A stretch of 64,000 nucleotides of DNA, taken from the NCBI GenBank assembly GCA_000296795.1, contig BAFH01000002.1:714686-778685 (forward strand), written 5' to 3'. The stretch is from Candidatus Jettenia caeni (GTDB lineage Bacteria > Planctomycetota > Brocadiia > Brocadiales > Brocadiaceae). Of this stretch, positions 55,226-63,285 are shown in pieces (the stretch's first letter is position 1; each line of letters begins with the position of its first letter). A program made the translations under genes and the position numbers. A model generated the notes under the pieces. It saw only the letters and a program-made list of their open reading frames with translations. It was not told the origin of the DNA and made no database searches.

Positions 55226-55378
55226 TTACTCTCCTTTTTGACGCCTTTTCTGTTCCATCCGCTTATCGTTTTCGAATGCTTGCTTGAAAGTAAGCCATGT
55301 AAAGAAAAATAGCAAGAGTATGAGGCCGACAATGGGAATGTTATCAGGTTTTGTTATAATTGCCCGGATGTGTTCCAT
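55226..55378 (-). CDS. 50-residue single-helix membrane peptide of the Rieske/b operon
   Basis: A small gene read from ATG 55378: MEHIRAIITKPDNIPIVGLI then a hydrophobic helix (LLLFFFTWLTF), ending in a basic tail (KRMEQKRRQKGE). It lies between cytochrome b (27 bases) and the flavoprotein (6 bases), and the flavoprotein's ribosome site overlaps its last codons, which suggests translational coupling. Its shape matches the small one-helix subunits of b6f or cytochrome oxidase complexes. It is supported by position, phase and composition rather than by a recognised family. Confidence 0.65.
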   Translation of the reverse strand: MEHIRAIITKPDNIPIVGLILLLFFFTWLTFKQAFENDKRMEQKRRQKGE

Positions 55379-55405
55379 GATTATCTGTTAAAATTTACCT
55401 TATAG

Positions 55406-56233
55406 TTAGAGTGGTCCAGAGATGCCTCCATCCTTGCGAATTCGCCAGAAGTGCACCATCATAAATACGCTGATGATAAGCGGCAATCCTATACAATGCC
55501 ATACGTATGCCCTTAATAAGGCATTTCCACCAACGATTGAACCACCTAAGAGCGCAAATCGTATATCATTATGTGCCGTCATTCCGAGTTGTTCTCCAAA
55601 AGGCCCCTCGTGGCCCAGTAAGGGCGTCGAACGGGCCATGTTTGTGCCTACCGTTACAGCCCAAAATCCTAATTGATCCCAGGTAAGCAAGTAGCCGGTA
55701 AAACTTAAAAGGAGGGTCAGTACCAGCAGAACAACGCCCACACACCAGTTAAATTCCCTTGGTGGTTTGTAAGACCCTGTTGCAAATACACGAAACATAT
55801 GGAACCATACCGTTATAACCATCAGATGAGCGCTCCATCGGTGCAAATTCCTTAAAATTACACCGAAAGGTACTTGAGACTCCAGGTCTTTTATGTCCCA
55901 ATATGCATCACGAACGGTAGGGTGATAATAAAACATCAAGAGTACGCCCGTAAATGTTAGTACCAGAAACAAGAAGAAACTGATGCCGCCCATACACCAG
56001 GTGAATTTTAATTGGGGCGCATGTCTTTTAACCTTTGCCGGATGCAAATGCATAAAGACATTTGAGACAATCTTTAGCATGCGGTTCTTGGGCGTATCTG
56101 CAAAGGTGTGCCTGAAAATAGATTTCCAGACCTGAGAATGAACGGTTACATCTTTCAACATGCCAGGCAATCCCTTTTCTTTCAGCATGTTTCTGTATTT
56201 TTCCAAAAAATTTTTGTTCGGTTTATGAGTCAT
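55406..56233 (-). CDS. Cytochrome b N-terminal half, b6-like
   Basis: A 275-residue membrane protein. The four haem-ligand histidines are in [25 protein letters not shown] and MVHFWRIRK, giving two b haems. The C-terminal [10 protein letters not shown] is nearly the end of chloroplast cytochrome b6. Cys80 in FTWCMGG aligns with b6 Cys35, which holds the covalent haem c_i, so an extra haem near the quinone-reduction site is likely. An approximately 70-residue N-terminal extension is not found in b6. It begins one base after the Rieske stop codon. Confidence 0.93.
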   Translation of the reverse strand: MTHKPNKNFLEKYRNMLKEKGLPGMLKDVTVHSQVWKSIFRHTFADTPKNRMLKIVSNVFMHLHPAKVKRHAPQLKFTWCMGGISFFLFLVLTFTGVLLMFYYHPTVRDAYWDIKDLESQVPFGVILRNLHRWSAHLMVITVWFHMFRVFATGSYKPPREFNWCVGVVLLVLTLLLSFTGYLLTWDQLGFWAVTVGTNMARSTPLLGHEGPFGEQLGMTAHNDIRFALLGGSIVGGNALLRAYVWHCIGLPLIISVFMMVHFWRIRKDGGISGPL

Positions 56234-56234
56234 T

Positions 56235-56741
56235 TTACACCTTCAAGAATGCGCCAGTCTTATTCCATTCCCCCCGTTCACCTCTGAACCTTATTCCTTC
56301 ATCAACGATTATTTGGCCGTTATCATCCAATGCAACCTTAAATCTTTCCAAAGGTCTTGGAGCAGGGCCCTCAATATTCAATCCTTCCGGAGTAAACCCG
56401 CTCCCATGACAGGGGCATTTAAATTTTCCTTCTGCTGCAAGCCAGTTAGGAGTGCAACCCAGATGGGTGCATTTTGCCTCGATTACATACAATTTATCAA
56501 CCTCTCTGATTATCCATATCCTGAACTGTTTTTTGAACCTTTCGCTTACCCCTGTCGTGTATTGAAAAGGGTACCCGATTGTATACCTTGTTGGTGGTTC
56601 AAGGATAGTTCTGGGGTAAAAGAACCTGACAACTGTACCCAATACGGTTGTCAAAAATACCCCTATAAACCCCCACCCGATGAAGTACAAGAATCTTCGG
56701 CGATTTACCGGGATCTCTCTCTCTTTTATTGCTATTGACAT
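56235..56741 (-). CDS. Rieske iron-sulfur protein
   Basis: A 168-residue protein with an N-terminal helix ([21 protein letters not shown], about 17-37; the RRRFLYFIG context suits Tat-type insertion) and a Rieske domain with CTHLGC and CPCHGSGF supplying the two Cys and two His ligands of the [2Fe-2S] cluster, plus the disulfide cysteines. It is the first gene of the six-gene operon and accepts one electron from quinol on the positive side. AGAGGTGTT precedes the ATG. The promoter region is the gap up to 56934; I could not place boxes with confidence. Confidence 0.95.
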   Translation of the reverse strand: MSIAIKEREIPVNRRRFLYFIGWGFIGVFLTTVLGTVVRFFYPRTILEPPTRYTIGYPFQYTTGVSERFKKQFRIWIIREVDKLYVIEAKCTHLGCTPNWLAAEGKFKCPCHGSGFTPEGLNIEGPAPRPLERFKVALDDNGQIIVDEGIRFRGERGEWNKTGAFLKV

Positions 56742-56934
56742 AACACCTCTGATTTACATTTTCATAAGAATGTTTACGTTTCACAGTCATTCATCGGTAC
56801 TCCATTTACACTTTTACGCCAATCATATTCTTATAACAACAACAAGACAGTATGTCCATAAAATTTAATGTTAATTAGGAATTTTCACTTTATGTAAGCG
56901 GTTTTCAGGGTGGTATGGACAAATATATTTATTT

Positions 56935-58182
56935 CTATTTAGTAGCTAAACTATGCAAAACGTCTACAGCCCTGTTAAATTGCATGATATTATTAAGTAT
57001 GAGAAACACAAGGAGTATCCCCGTGAGTGTTAAGGCAATCAGGCGTACACGCGTCTGTGTGCTTAATGCTGCGAGAATCACTAAAAGTGGCGCAAAATGT
57101 AACGAGTAAAGAAATGTTTCCGTTCCGTACATAAGATGCAAAACAAATTGTCCTAATAAGATAAGACCCAAAACAATGCGCAGTTGCCGGTTTCGTCCCG
57201 AAAAAAACAAGCTCCACAAACCTAAACCAAACAGTGGCGTCCATAGCCCAACGGCAATAACGCCCCAGACACTTCCTGAACCTGGTGAAGAGGACTGGGT
57301 AGTCATTATCGTTATTACCTTATCATTGTCTTTTACCTTCTCCTGTAACTTGAAGGCAGGCATTACTATCGAATGAAATACAAATGACCTGGCAACATGT
57401 ACCCGGTCAGAGAATTTTGGAGGAAGCATATATCTTTTTTCGCCGCTAATTTTATGAAAAAGTAGTACTTTTGGGAAAAAATGAGATTGTATTGTCCACA
57501 ATAAGACTACAGCACAAAATGCACTAGCCGTGATGATCAAAGCCCGTTTCCGGGAAAATTTCACAAAGGCCATGATGATTCCGGCCATCCAATTGGTTAT
57601 CGTGAAGCTAAAGGTCAGGACACTGACAATGACATACCAAAACGAAGAGATCTTTCGATGTTGGGCTAGCACAATAATTCCCAGAGATAACAAGATACTT
57701 AGTGAGCCAAAAGAAAAAGTTTCCGGAACAGTAAACCAGAAAACTGAGGCTGCGCTCATTGCTCCTAATATGCTAAACAACGTTGCATCAATACGGCGGC
57801 ACCCGATGAGGCGTAAGAGTATAAACAGGGCGCTAATCCAAAGCGAAGCTACTATAGTAATGATTGTTCTTACCGATTCAGCAGGTGTAAGTTGAAAAAT
57901 AATACGCAATGCTTTCGTTGGCGGATACGTCATAAGTGGAAATAATGGATGTACGTTCGTGCGCCAATGGTTACCAAATCGATTTGTCATGTCGTTGGTA
58001 ACGCGAAGAACATCTGTATCAAACCAAAAATCTGATTTGTGATATATGAAATCATCTATGTACTGTGAAAATTGATACGATACAAGGGTTATGAGCGCAA
58101 TGAGAAACATTAAGGTTAGCAAATCATGTCTTATCTCTTGCATGACAACGATCTTTGTCGTGGTAATTTCTTGGCTTTCCAT
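56935..58182 (-). CDS. Polytopic membrane protein, possible GT39-like glycosyltransferase
   Basis: A 415-residue protein with roughly ten hydrophobic helices. After the first helix comes a luminal loop, DTDVLRVTNDMTNRFGNHWRTNVHPLFPLMTYP, with an early Asp and an HPLFPL context, like acceptor-binding loops of polyprenol-sugar glycosyltransferases (GT39/GT-C). That is suggestive, not diagnostic. The start at 58182 lacks a ribosome site; ATG 58143 is an alternative. It is separate from the Rieske operon, with about 190 bases between them, and divergent from the HAD-UbiA gene. Confidence 0.6.
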   Translation of the reverse strand: MESQEITTTKIVVMQEIRHDLLTLMFLIALITLVSYQFSQYIDDFIYHKSDFWFDTDVLRVTNDMTNRFGNHWRTNVHPLFPLMTYPPTKALRIIFQLTPAESVRTIITIVASLWISALFILLRLIGCRRIDATLFSILGAMSAASVFWFTVPETFSFGSLSILLSLGIIVLAQHRKISSFWYVIVSVLTFSFTITNWMAGIIMAFVKFSRKRALIITASAFCAVVLLWTIQSHFFPKVLLFHKISGEKRYMLPPKFSDRVHVARSFVFHSIVMPAFKLQEKVKDNDKVITIMTTQSSSPGSGSVWGVIAVGLWTPLFGLGLWSLFFSGRNRQLRIVLGLILLGQFVLHLMYGTETFLYSLHFAPLLVILAALSTQTRVRLIALTLTGILLVFLILNNIMQFNRAVDVLHSLATK

Positions 58183-58404
58183 CAGAATTTAGTTCCAATA
58201 ACCAAATACTGTACTTCTAAGTTCATGCTATTAGGAAATTCAAAGTTTTTCATTATGGCGTTACAAAAAAATAGGTTCTTTATATTTTATAAATTCCTTC
58301 GCATTTTATGTTCCTTTTTTGGGAAAAATGAAAGATTTCATCAGTTGTTTAACCCTTGCATCTTTCAGCAATACAATATATCACACTTTTTATCCCTGTT
58401 CTTG

Positions 58405-58442
58405 TGTGACATGTTACGCTTTTGTGAAGGCACATTTATGTG
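58405..58442 (+). promoter_or_regulatory. Two-site operator module A
   Basis: TGTGACATGTTACG (58405-58418), then 12 bases, then the perfect CACAT-TT-ATGTG (58431-58442). The same order and spacing occur at 61897-61934. Confidence 0.55.
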
Positions 58443-58563
58443 ACATAATAAATACTGACTATTTTTATTATTCGTTCATCTCCTTACCCTCTGCCATAAT
58501 TTTCAATGAAATTAAAGAATTATTCTCCTCCACAACAAATTTTTATTTATTTTTTCTTTTGTA

Positions 58564-58577
58564 TGGTATGTTTTTTG
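58564..58577 (+). promoter_or_regulatory. Sigma54-like promoter candidate A
   Basis: TGGTATGTTTTTTG: GG then ten bases then GA, where sigma54 promoters have GG-N10-GC. It matches TGGTATATTTTTTG at 62063. Its -12 element is not consensus, so this is tentative. Confidence 0.35.
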
Positions 58578-58617
58578 AGGCTTATAGACTAAGCCTTCGG
58601 CGACTTTTATAACAGCA

Positions 58618-58639
58618 GTGGTAAGGCGCGCCTTGCCAC
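58618..58639. repeat. Near-perfect 22-base palindrome GTGGTAAGGCG/CGCCTTGCCAC
   Basis: 11-bp arms with no loop and one G-T pair. It belongs to the AAGGC/GCCTT group also found at 45534-45551 and near 60246. Confidence 0.6.
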
Positions 58640-58760
58640 TACGTAGTTTGTTTGAATTTCCTATACATAAATATAATTATCATTACTTCTTGAAACGAAA
58701 CCTCAAAAGTACAATTCGGAAAATAACTTTCCCTTTGCTTTTCATCTTCGTTTTAGAACC

Positions 58761-60194
58761 ATGAACAAAAATAACAACCTGGAAAATAGTATTCCCCTTT
58801 GTATCGATCCGGATGGCACGCTGATTAAAACTGATATTCTGATCGAGGCCTTCCTTATCTTACTAAGACGCAACATCCTGTTCGCCTTTATTGCTCCCCT
58901 TTGGCTCTTAAAGGGAAAGTCTTACTTCGCGCAGCAGATCGCTAATCGGGTAGATCTGGATATCCATTCATTACCTTACAATAGAAAATTCATAGGCTAC
59001 TTGCAGGAACAACACGAAGAAGGGCGATGCCTGATTTTGATCACAACCTTAAACGATAAGTATGCCCGTCAAATTGCCAAATACATTGGTTTTTTTGATC
59101 ATGTCTTAACGAGTAATGACCATGGAAAGCTTAAGCAGTTAAAAGACAGCTTTGGGATAAAAGGATTCGATTACGCAGGCAATTTACGTAACGATTTGGA
59201 GATTTGGCAGCACGCACGACAGGTAATTCCGATTAATCCGAGATCTCACGCCAGATCCACTATTCGTCCTCCTCCGGAAAAGACAACAAGTATCAGACAG
59301 GTATTTCACAGATGGTACCGGAATATCAAGGTTTACCTGCATGCGTTGCGCATACACCAGTGGCTTAAGAATCTCCTGGTATTCGTACCTTTGATTACTG
59401 CCCATCAACTTAATAATATCCCGCTTTTCTTACAAACCACGATTGGATTTTTCGCTTTTAGTCTGTGCGCTTCCAGCGTTTACTTACTCAATGATCTGCT
59501 TGACTTATCTGTTGACCGAAAACATCCACGAAAACGATATCGGCCTTTTGCTGCGGGTACCATTCCCATTAAGCATGGCATGCTGCTAATTCCTGCACTC
59601 CTTCTGGCATCCTTTGGCATCGCGCTCTCGCTCCCAGGAAAATTTCTCGCTATACTGGGCACTTACTATGTTCTAACCCTGGCTTACTCCTTATGGCTGA
59701 AGAAGAAAATGCTCGTAGATGTACTGGCATTGACAGCGCTTTATACCCTGAGAATCCTTGCTGGTTCATCAACAGTCTTTATCGTATCATCATTCTGGCT
59801 TCTGGCCTTCTCCTTATTTATCTTCCTCAGCCTGGCAATGACCAAACGATATTCGGAATTAATTGGGTTACGGGGCCCTTTTGAGAAATTCATAAAGGGA
59901 CGCAATTATCATATATCCGATTTATCTACGCTCAAGGGACTGGGAATTTCAAGTGGACACATGGCAGTGCTTGTACTTGCCTTGTATATCAATAGCGAGG
60001 ATATTCGGGTGATGTACACCCATCCCACCATGATCTGGCTGTTATGTCCTCTCGTGCTCTATTGGATAAGCCGGATCTGGCTGCTTGCCGGACGAGGCAA
60101 GTTGCATGATGACCCTATAATTTTTGCCATCAAAGACCGAATCAGCAAATTAATAGCCATTGTAACCATCGTTATTCTGTGGATGGCAATATAA
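58761..60194 (+). CDS. HAD-like domain fused to UbiA-family prenyltransferase
   Basis: A 477-residue protein. Residues about 1-165 form a haloacid-dehalogenase-like domain: CIDPDGTLIKTD (the DxDGT nucleophile motif), LITTLNDKYARQIA and the last-motif region FDYAGNLRNDLEIW, with Asn where many HAD enzymes have Asp. The UbiA prenyltransferase follows, about 190-477: HQWLKNLLVFVPL, SSVYLLNDLLDLSVDRKHPRKRYRPFAAGTI with the first Asp-rich motif, and about eight helices. This fusion type is related to decaprenyl-phosphate phosphoribosyltransferase-like proteins, which prepare polyprenyl sugars. The divergent neighbour resembles a polyprenol-dependent glycosyltransferase, which would fit. The leader carries operator-like repeats. 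Confidence 0.87.
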   Translation: MNKNNNLENSIPLCIDPDGTLIKTDILIEAFLILLRRNILFAFIAPLWLLKGKSYFAQQIANRVDLDIHSLPYNRKFIGYLQEQHEEGRCLILITTLNDKYARQIAKYIGFFDHVLTSNDHGKLKQLKDSFGIKGFDYAGNLRNDLEIWQHARQVIPINPRSHARSTIRPPPEKTTSIRQVFHRWYRNIKVYLHALRIHQWLKNLLVFVPLITAHQLNNIPLFLQTTIGFFAFSLCASSVYLLNDLLDLSVDRKHPRKRYRPFAAGTIPIKHGMLLIPALLLASFGIALSLPGKFLAILGTYYVLTLAYSLWLKKKMLVDVLALTALYTLRILAGSSTVFIVSSFWLLAFSLFIFLSLAMTKRYSELIGLRGPFEKFIKGRNYHISDLSTLKGLGISSGHMAVLVLALYINSEDIRVMYTHPTMIWLLCPLVLYWISRIWLLAGRGKLHDDPIIFAIKDRISKLIAIVTIVILWMAI

Positions 60195-60239
60195 GCATGC
60201 CCTTAGCACAGCGCTTTGGTTGTCCGTGCTCCCAAAGGT

Positions 60240-60275
60240 CAATGTAGGACGAGGCTTAGCCTTGCCAGGCGTCTT
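60240..60275. repeat. AGGCTTAGCCTT-containing hairpin repeat
   Basis: GACGAGGCTTAGCCTTGCCAGGCGTC has GACG/CGTC ends and an inner GGC-TTA-GCC, related to the AAGGC/GCCTT palindromes elsewhere in the window. Confidence 0.4.
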
Positions 60276-60360
60276 AAAGAATGCCCTGCGTAATTGTAAT
60301 TGAGAAATTCCTTATAACGTTAAACAAGGTATCTATATTTTCAAAATTATACATTCATAC

Positions 60361-61314
60361 TCAAAACAACACCCGTTTCTTCTCTTCAAAGATCGCTTCA
60401 AAATGCTTGTCCCAATTCGCGCCACACAGGGGCTCTTCTGTAATATCAGGATTTTTACAACCGCATACATACGCATAAATACCAAATGCCCCTGCCCACT
60501 CAGTAATTTGCTGGTAAGCCTGTTCTCTGTAGTGCGTATCCAGAACAAATATGCGGGATTTTTCTGCCGATAAATTCAGAGGCTTTCCTTTCTCGTAGTG
60601 CCTGAGAATCGTCTGCAAAAACGGTGTATTCCTGAGCGCCTTACAGAGGTTCTTCTTTATCTGCGGCCTCAGGAATAAATAGTTAATACCTGTCGAATTC
60701 ACACCAAATCCCTGGAGAATTTTAAACAAAGCCGTTAGATTTGGCTTTGTATCGGTTACGCCTGGAATTAGCGGATCTAATTTTATTTCCGGCAAAATAC
60801 CGATAGCACAGAGCCGTTCAATATTTTGTATCCTCTCGCGTGGTGTTGAGGCATAAGGCTCAATTCTCTTTTGAATATCCCGGCTTATTGTCGTAATGCC
60901 AATTTGGACATGCACTAATTTTTTGTACTGCTGAAATACCTGTAAAATTTTTATGGGAATTCTGCCCTTTGTAAGTAAATTTATACCAATACCATGCTCG
61001 AATAATACACACATCAATTCATACGTTATATTAATCACTTGCGGTACGGGCTGTAAGATATCGCAGGTGGGGCTAAAGAATACATAGGCAGGCAGCTTTC
61101 GGCGTGTCAGCAATTCTTTCTTTAATTTTTCGACCATATTCCCGTAGACATACACGTTACCATCGCCCGGATACATCGAATAACCCCTTGCATAGCAATA
61201 TGCACACTGATGAATACATCCCAGGGTTGGATTAATAGCAGCTACCTGGCTGAGACATTTTAACGCGGGCCTGGTAAGAATGTGTCCTTTACGCTCGATA
61301 TACCCTATGTACAT
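60361..61314 (-). CDS. SPL-family radical SAM protein
   Basis: A 317-residue protein of the spore-photoproduct-lyase-like radical SAM family (Rv2578c type). The cluster motif is CIHQCAYCYARGY near residue 33, preceded by NPTLG. VFFSPTCDILQPVPQ and LLTKGRI follow, then IGITTISRDIQKRIEPYASTPRERI, the usual family landmarks. No SPASM or B12 domain is present. The substrate is unknown: members outside Firmicutes are not proven photoproduct lyases. It is convergent with the HAD-UbiA gene. Confidence 0.85.
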   Translation of the reverse strand: MYIGYIERKGHILTRPALKCLSQVAAINPTLGCIHQCAYCYARGYSMYPGDGNVYVYGNMVEKLKKELLTRRKLPAYVFFSPTCDILQPVPQVINITYELMCVLFEHGIGINLLTKGRIPIKILQVFQQYKKLVHVQIGITTISRDIQKRIEPYASTPRERIQNIERLCAIGILPEIKLDPLIPGVTDTKPNLTALFKILQGFGVNSTGINYLFLRPQIKKNLCKALRNTPFLQTILRHYEKGKPLNLSAEKSRIFVLDTHYREQAYQQITEWAGAFGIYAYVCGCKNPDITEEPLCGANWDKHFEAIFEEKKRVLF

Positions 61315-61473
61315 AGAATATCTCTTTTGCTTAGACAGAAAAATGGCATCAAAATTTCTCTCATCATTTTACCCCTTCGGGCTTAGGTTATATCATCGCT
61401 CTTTTTCCTGTAACGATCCCTCTGTTCAATGCCGTGCCGTATACCGGTAAAAGCTGAATTTCTTTTTTCGTTT

Positions 61474-61502
61474 TCTCATCCCAAAGGGATTGGATGATGA
61501 GA
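61474..61502. repeat. ATCCC-AAA-GGGAT hairpin repeat 1
   Basis: Outer arms TCTCAT/ATGAGA surround an inner perfect ATCCC-AAA-GGGAT. The same design is at 61684-61716. Confidence 0.5.
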
Positions 61503-61683
61503 GCAATTTTGTACAGACGATTGTGCCTCTCCTTTACCTATAGTCTCCAAAGAATGAAACCGAACATATCCTTACCTGACAAAAGACTATCTGATGTGGT
61601 TAAGAGTTCCGTACATCCCATACACCTGCATATAACAAAAGTCTTGACTCTCTCCATATCCTGTTCAGCTTCATCTCTTGGAT

Positions 61684-61716
61684 GCTATAATCCCGTAGGG
61701 ATGTCATGATTATAGC
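61684..61716. repeat. ATCCC-GTA-GGGAT hairpin repeat 2
   Basis: Outer perfect arms GCTATAAT (61684-61691) and ATTATAGC (61709-61716) surround ATCCC-GTA-GGGAT. The sequence AATCCCGTAGGGATGTCATGATTATAG recurs in many bacterial genomes. Confidence 0.55.
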
Positions 61717-61896
61717 AAAAAACAGGAAAAAATCCTTTTGCATTCTTCATTTATAATACCATGAATGTCCAGCATCATTCTTAGAAGCTATCTCAAAACC
61801 TATTTCTTTACGGAAACCTCTTTCTCTTCAAATGATTCCAGGCGCGAAATTAAGGTTTTGAAATGACCTCTAAGGAACTACACAAGGGTTATACAA

Positions 61897-61934
61897 TGTG
61901 ACATGTCACACACACGCCAAGACACACTTGTGTG
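61897..61934 (+). promoter_or_regulatory. Two-site operator module B
   Basis: Perfect palindrome TGTGACATGTCACA (61897-61910), then 12 bases, then CACAC-TT-GTGTG (61923-61934). It has the same layout and spacing as the module at 58405-58442. Confidence 0.6.
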
Positions 61935-62062
61935 CCGTGGCACATAAGTTTTACCCCCGCGTCACACTTTTGCCGCTTTCACGCATTATTTGTTCCATTC
62001 TCCTTGATGCAAAATTTATTTTTATTCATCAAAATATTACAAAATCACCTTTTCCCTTACAA

Positions 62063-62076
62063 TGGTATATTTTTTG
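62063..62076 (+). promoter_or_regulatory. Sigma54-like promoter candidate B
   Basis: TGGTATATTTTTTG, with GG-N10-GA, about 140 bases after operator module B and 148 before the reductase start. Its -12 element is not consensus. Confidence 0.35.
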
Positions 62077-62223
62077 ATACTCTTAACAGTTAGAGTTAAA
62101 ACTACTTTTTTCTTACTTATATTATCTCGATAGAGTCTCGTTTACTCCTGAGTAAATGCGATCGTTTTTATTTTACCGGCAAATCCGAACCAACAACTTA
62201 AAATCAAAAGGGAACTACCAAAA

Positions 62224-63249
62224 ATGACTCCTGAGAAAAACAGATTCACAAATCGGAGAGATTTTCTTAAAGATACCTTTTCTGTTGCTGTTGGCCTTGG
62301 ATTTACCAAGAATTTGAATACAATACTTCAGAGAAATCCTGTATCTTCTCCACCTGCAGAGATAGAAGGCATACCAAAACGCCGCCTGGGAAAAACGGAA
62401 GAAATGGTTTCCGTGCTTTGTATAGGCGGATACCATATTGGCCGGATGCATGATGAACACTATGCTATCCGTATGCTCCATGCTGCCATTGACGAAGGCG
62501 CCAATTTTTTTGATTCTGCCTGGTGTTACAATAATGGCGAAAGTGAGCGGAGACTTGGAAAAGCGTTGAAATCTCGTCGGGATAAGGCATTCATTATGAC
62601 GAAAAATCATGGACGCGATGTTGATACAGCCTCATACCAATTACATGAAAGTCTCCATCGGCTACAAACCGATCATATCGATTTATTACAATTCCATAAT
62701 TTACAAACAAGGGAGGAAGTTGAATCGGTCTTTCGGGAGGGTGGCGCCGTTGAAGTAGCTCTTCAAGCTAAAAAAGAAGGGAAGGTCCGTTACGTGGGAT
62801 TTACGGGACATAGAAATCCAGAAGTACTTTTAGAAGCCATTCAAAAGTACCACAATCATATTGATACTGTACAAATGCCGGTGAATCTTGTAGACCCGCA
62901 CTATTTCAGCTTTGTTCAGCAGGTCATTCCCAAAGCCGTAGAATACGATATTGGAATTCTTGCAATGAAAACAGTAGCAAACGGCATATTACTGGAAGAT
63001 AATGTAGCCACGATAAAAGAGTGTTTATGTTTTGCCTGGAATCAACCTATCAGTACTTTAGTTTCGGGTATGGACAGTATTGAACAGCTTAAAGAAAATA
63101 TAACCCTTGCACGGCAGTTTAAGGAACTTTCAGAAGAGCAGCAATCTCAATTACTCGTCCGGACAGAACCTTTCGGCGGAATTGAAAGAGAATTTTACAA
63201 ACACCCATCCCAAAACTGGCGCGTTTATCCTGCACAACCGGTGCATTAA
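62224..63249 (+). CDS. Tat-exported aldo/keto reductase
   Basis: A 341-residue protein with a twin-arginine signal (TNRRDFLKDTFSVAVGLG, about 9-26). The AKR domain shows GANFFDSAWCY (catalytic Asp and Tyr), FIMTKNHG (catalytic Lys) and DHIDLLQFHNL (His). VRYVGFTGH follows and SGMDSIEQLKENI lies in the usual NADP-binding C-terminal part. Tat export suggests that it folds with its nicotinamide cofactor in the cytoplasm before transport. Members are common in planctomycete genomes, with unknown substrates. A lipoprotein gene starts 36 bases downstream and probably shares its transcript. Confidence 0.88.
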   Translation: MTPEKNRFTNRRDFLKDTFSVAVGLGFTKNLNTILQRNPVSSPPAEIEGIPKRRLGKTEEMVSVLCIGGYHIGRMHDEHYAIRMLHAAIDEGANFFDSAWCYNNGESERRLGKALKSRRDKAFIMTKNHGRDVDTASYQLHESLHRLQTDHIDLLQFHNLQTREEVESVFREGGAVEVALQAKKEGKVRYVGFTGHRNPEVLLEAIQKYHNHIDTVQMPVNLVDPHYFSFVQQVIPKAVEYDIGILAMKTVANGILLEDNVATIKECLCFAWNQPISTLVSGMDSIEQLKENITLARQFKELSEEQQSQLLVRTEPFGGIEREFYKHPSQNWRVYPAQPVH

Positions 63250-63285
63250 TATAAAAGACGCAAAAACTCAAATTCGGGAATAAAA

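Larger units (their letters stand above)
58183..58760. other. Regulatory spacer before the HAD-UbiA gene
   Basis: 578 bases with no supportable gene. It contains operator-like sites at 58405-58442, a TGGTATG-type promoter candidate at 58564-58577, a hairpin AGGCTTA/TAAGCCT at 58578-58596 and the palindrome at 58618-58639. Confidence 0.55.
61315..62223. other. Repeat-bearing regulatory spacer before the aldo/keto reductase gene
   Basis: About 910 bases. The first half holds two GGGAT/ATCCC hairpin repeats (61474-61502 and 61684-61716); the second half holds the operator module at 61897-61934 and a promoter candidate at 62063-62076. A 71-codon frame at 61494 overlaps a repeat and looks non-coding. 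Confidence 0.55.

Noticed and set aside
58126-58612. Two open frames of 97-105 codons in the spacer before the HAD-UbiA gene
   Set aside because: They overlap each other and the operator module, and are rich in Phe, Cys and Ile as expected for translated AT-rich DNA.
61494-61709. 71-codon frame before the aldo/keto reductase
   Set aside because: It overlaps two hairpin repeats and shows no coding pattern.
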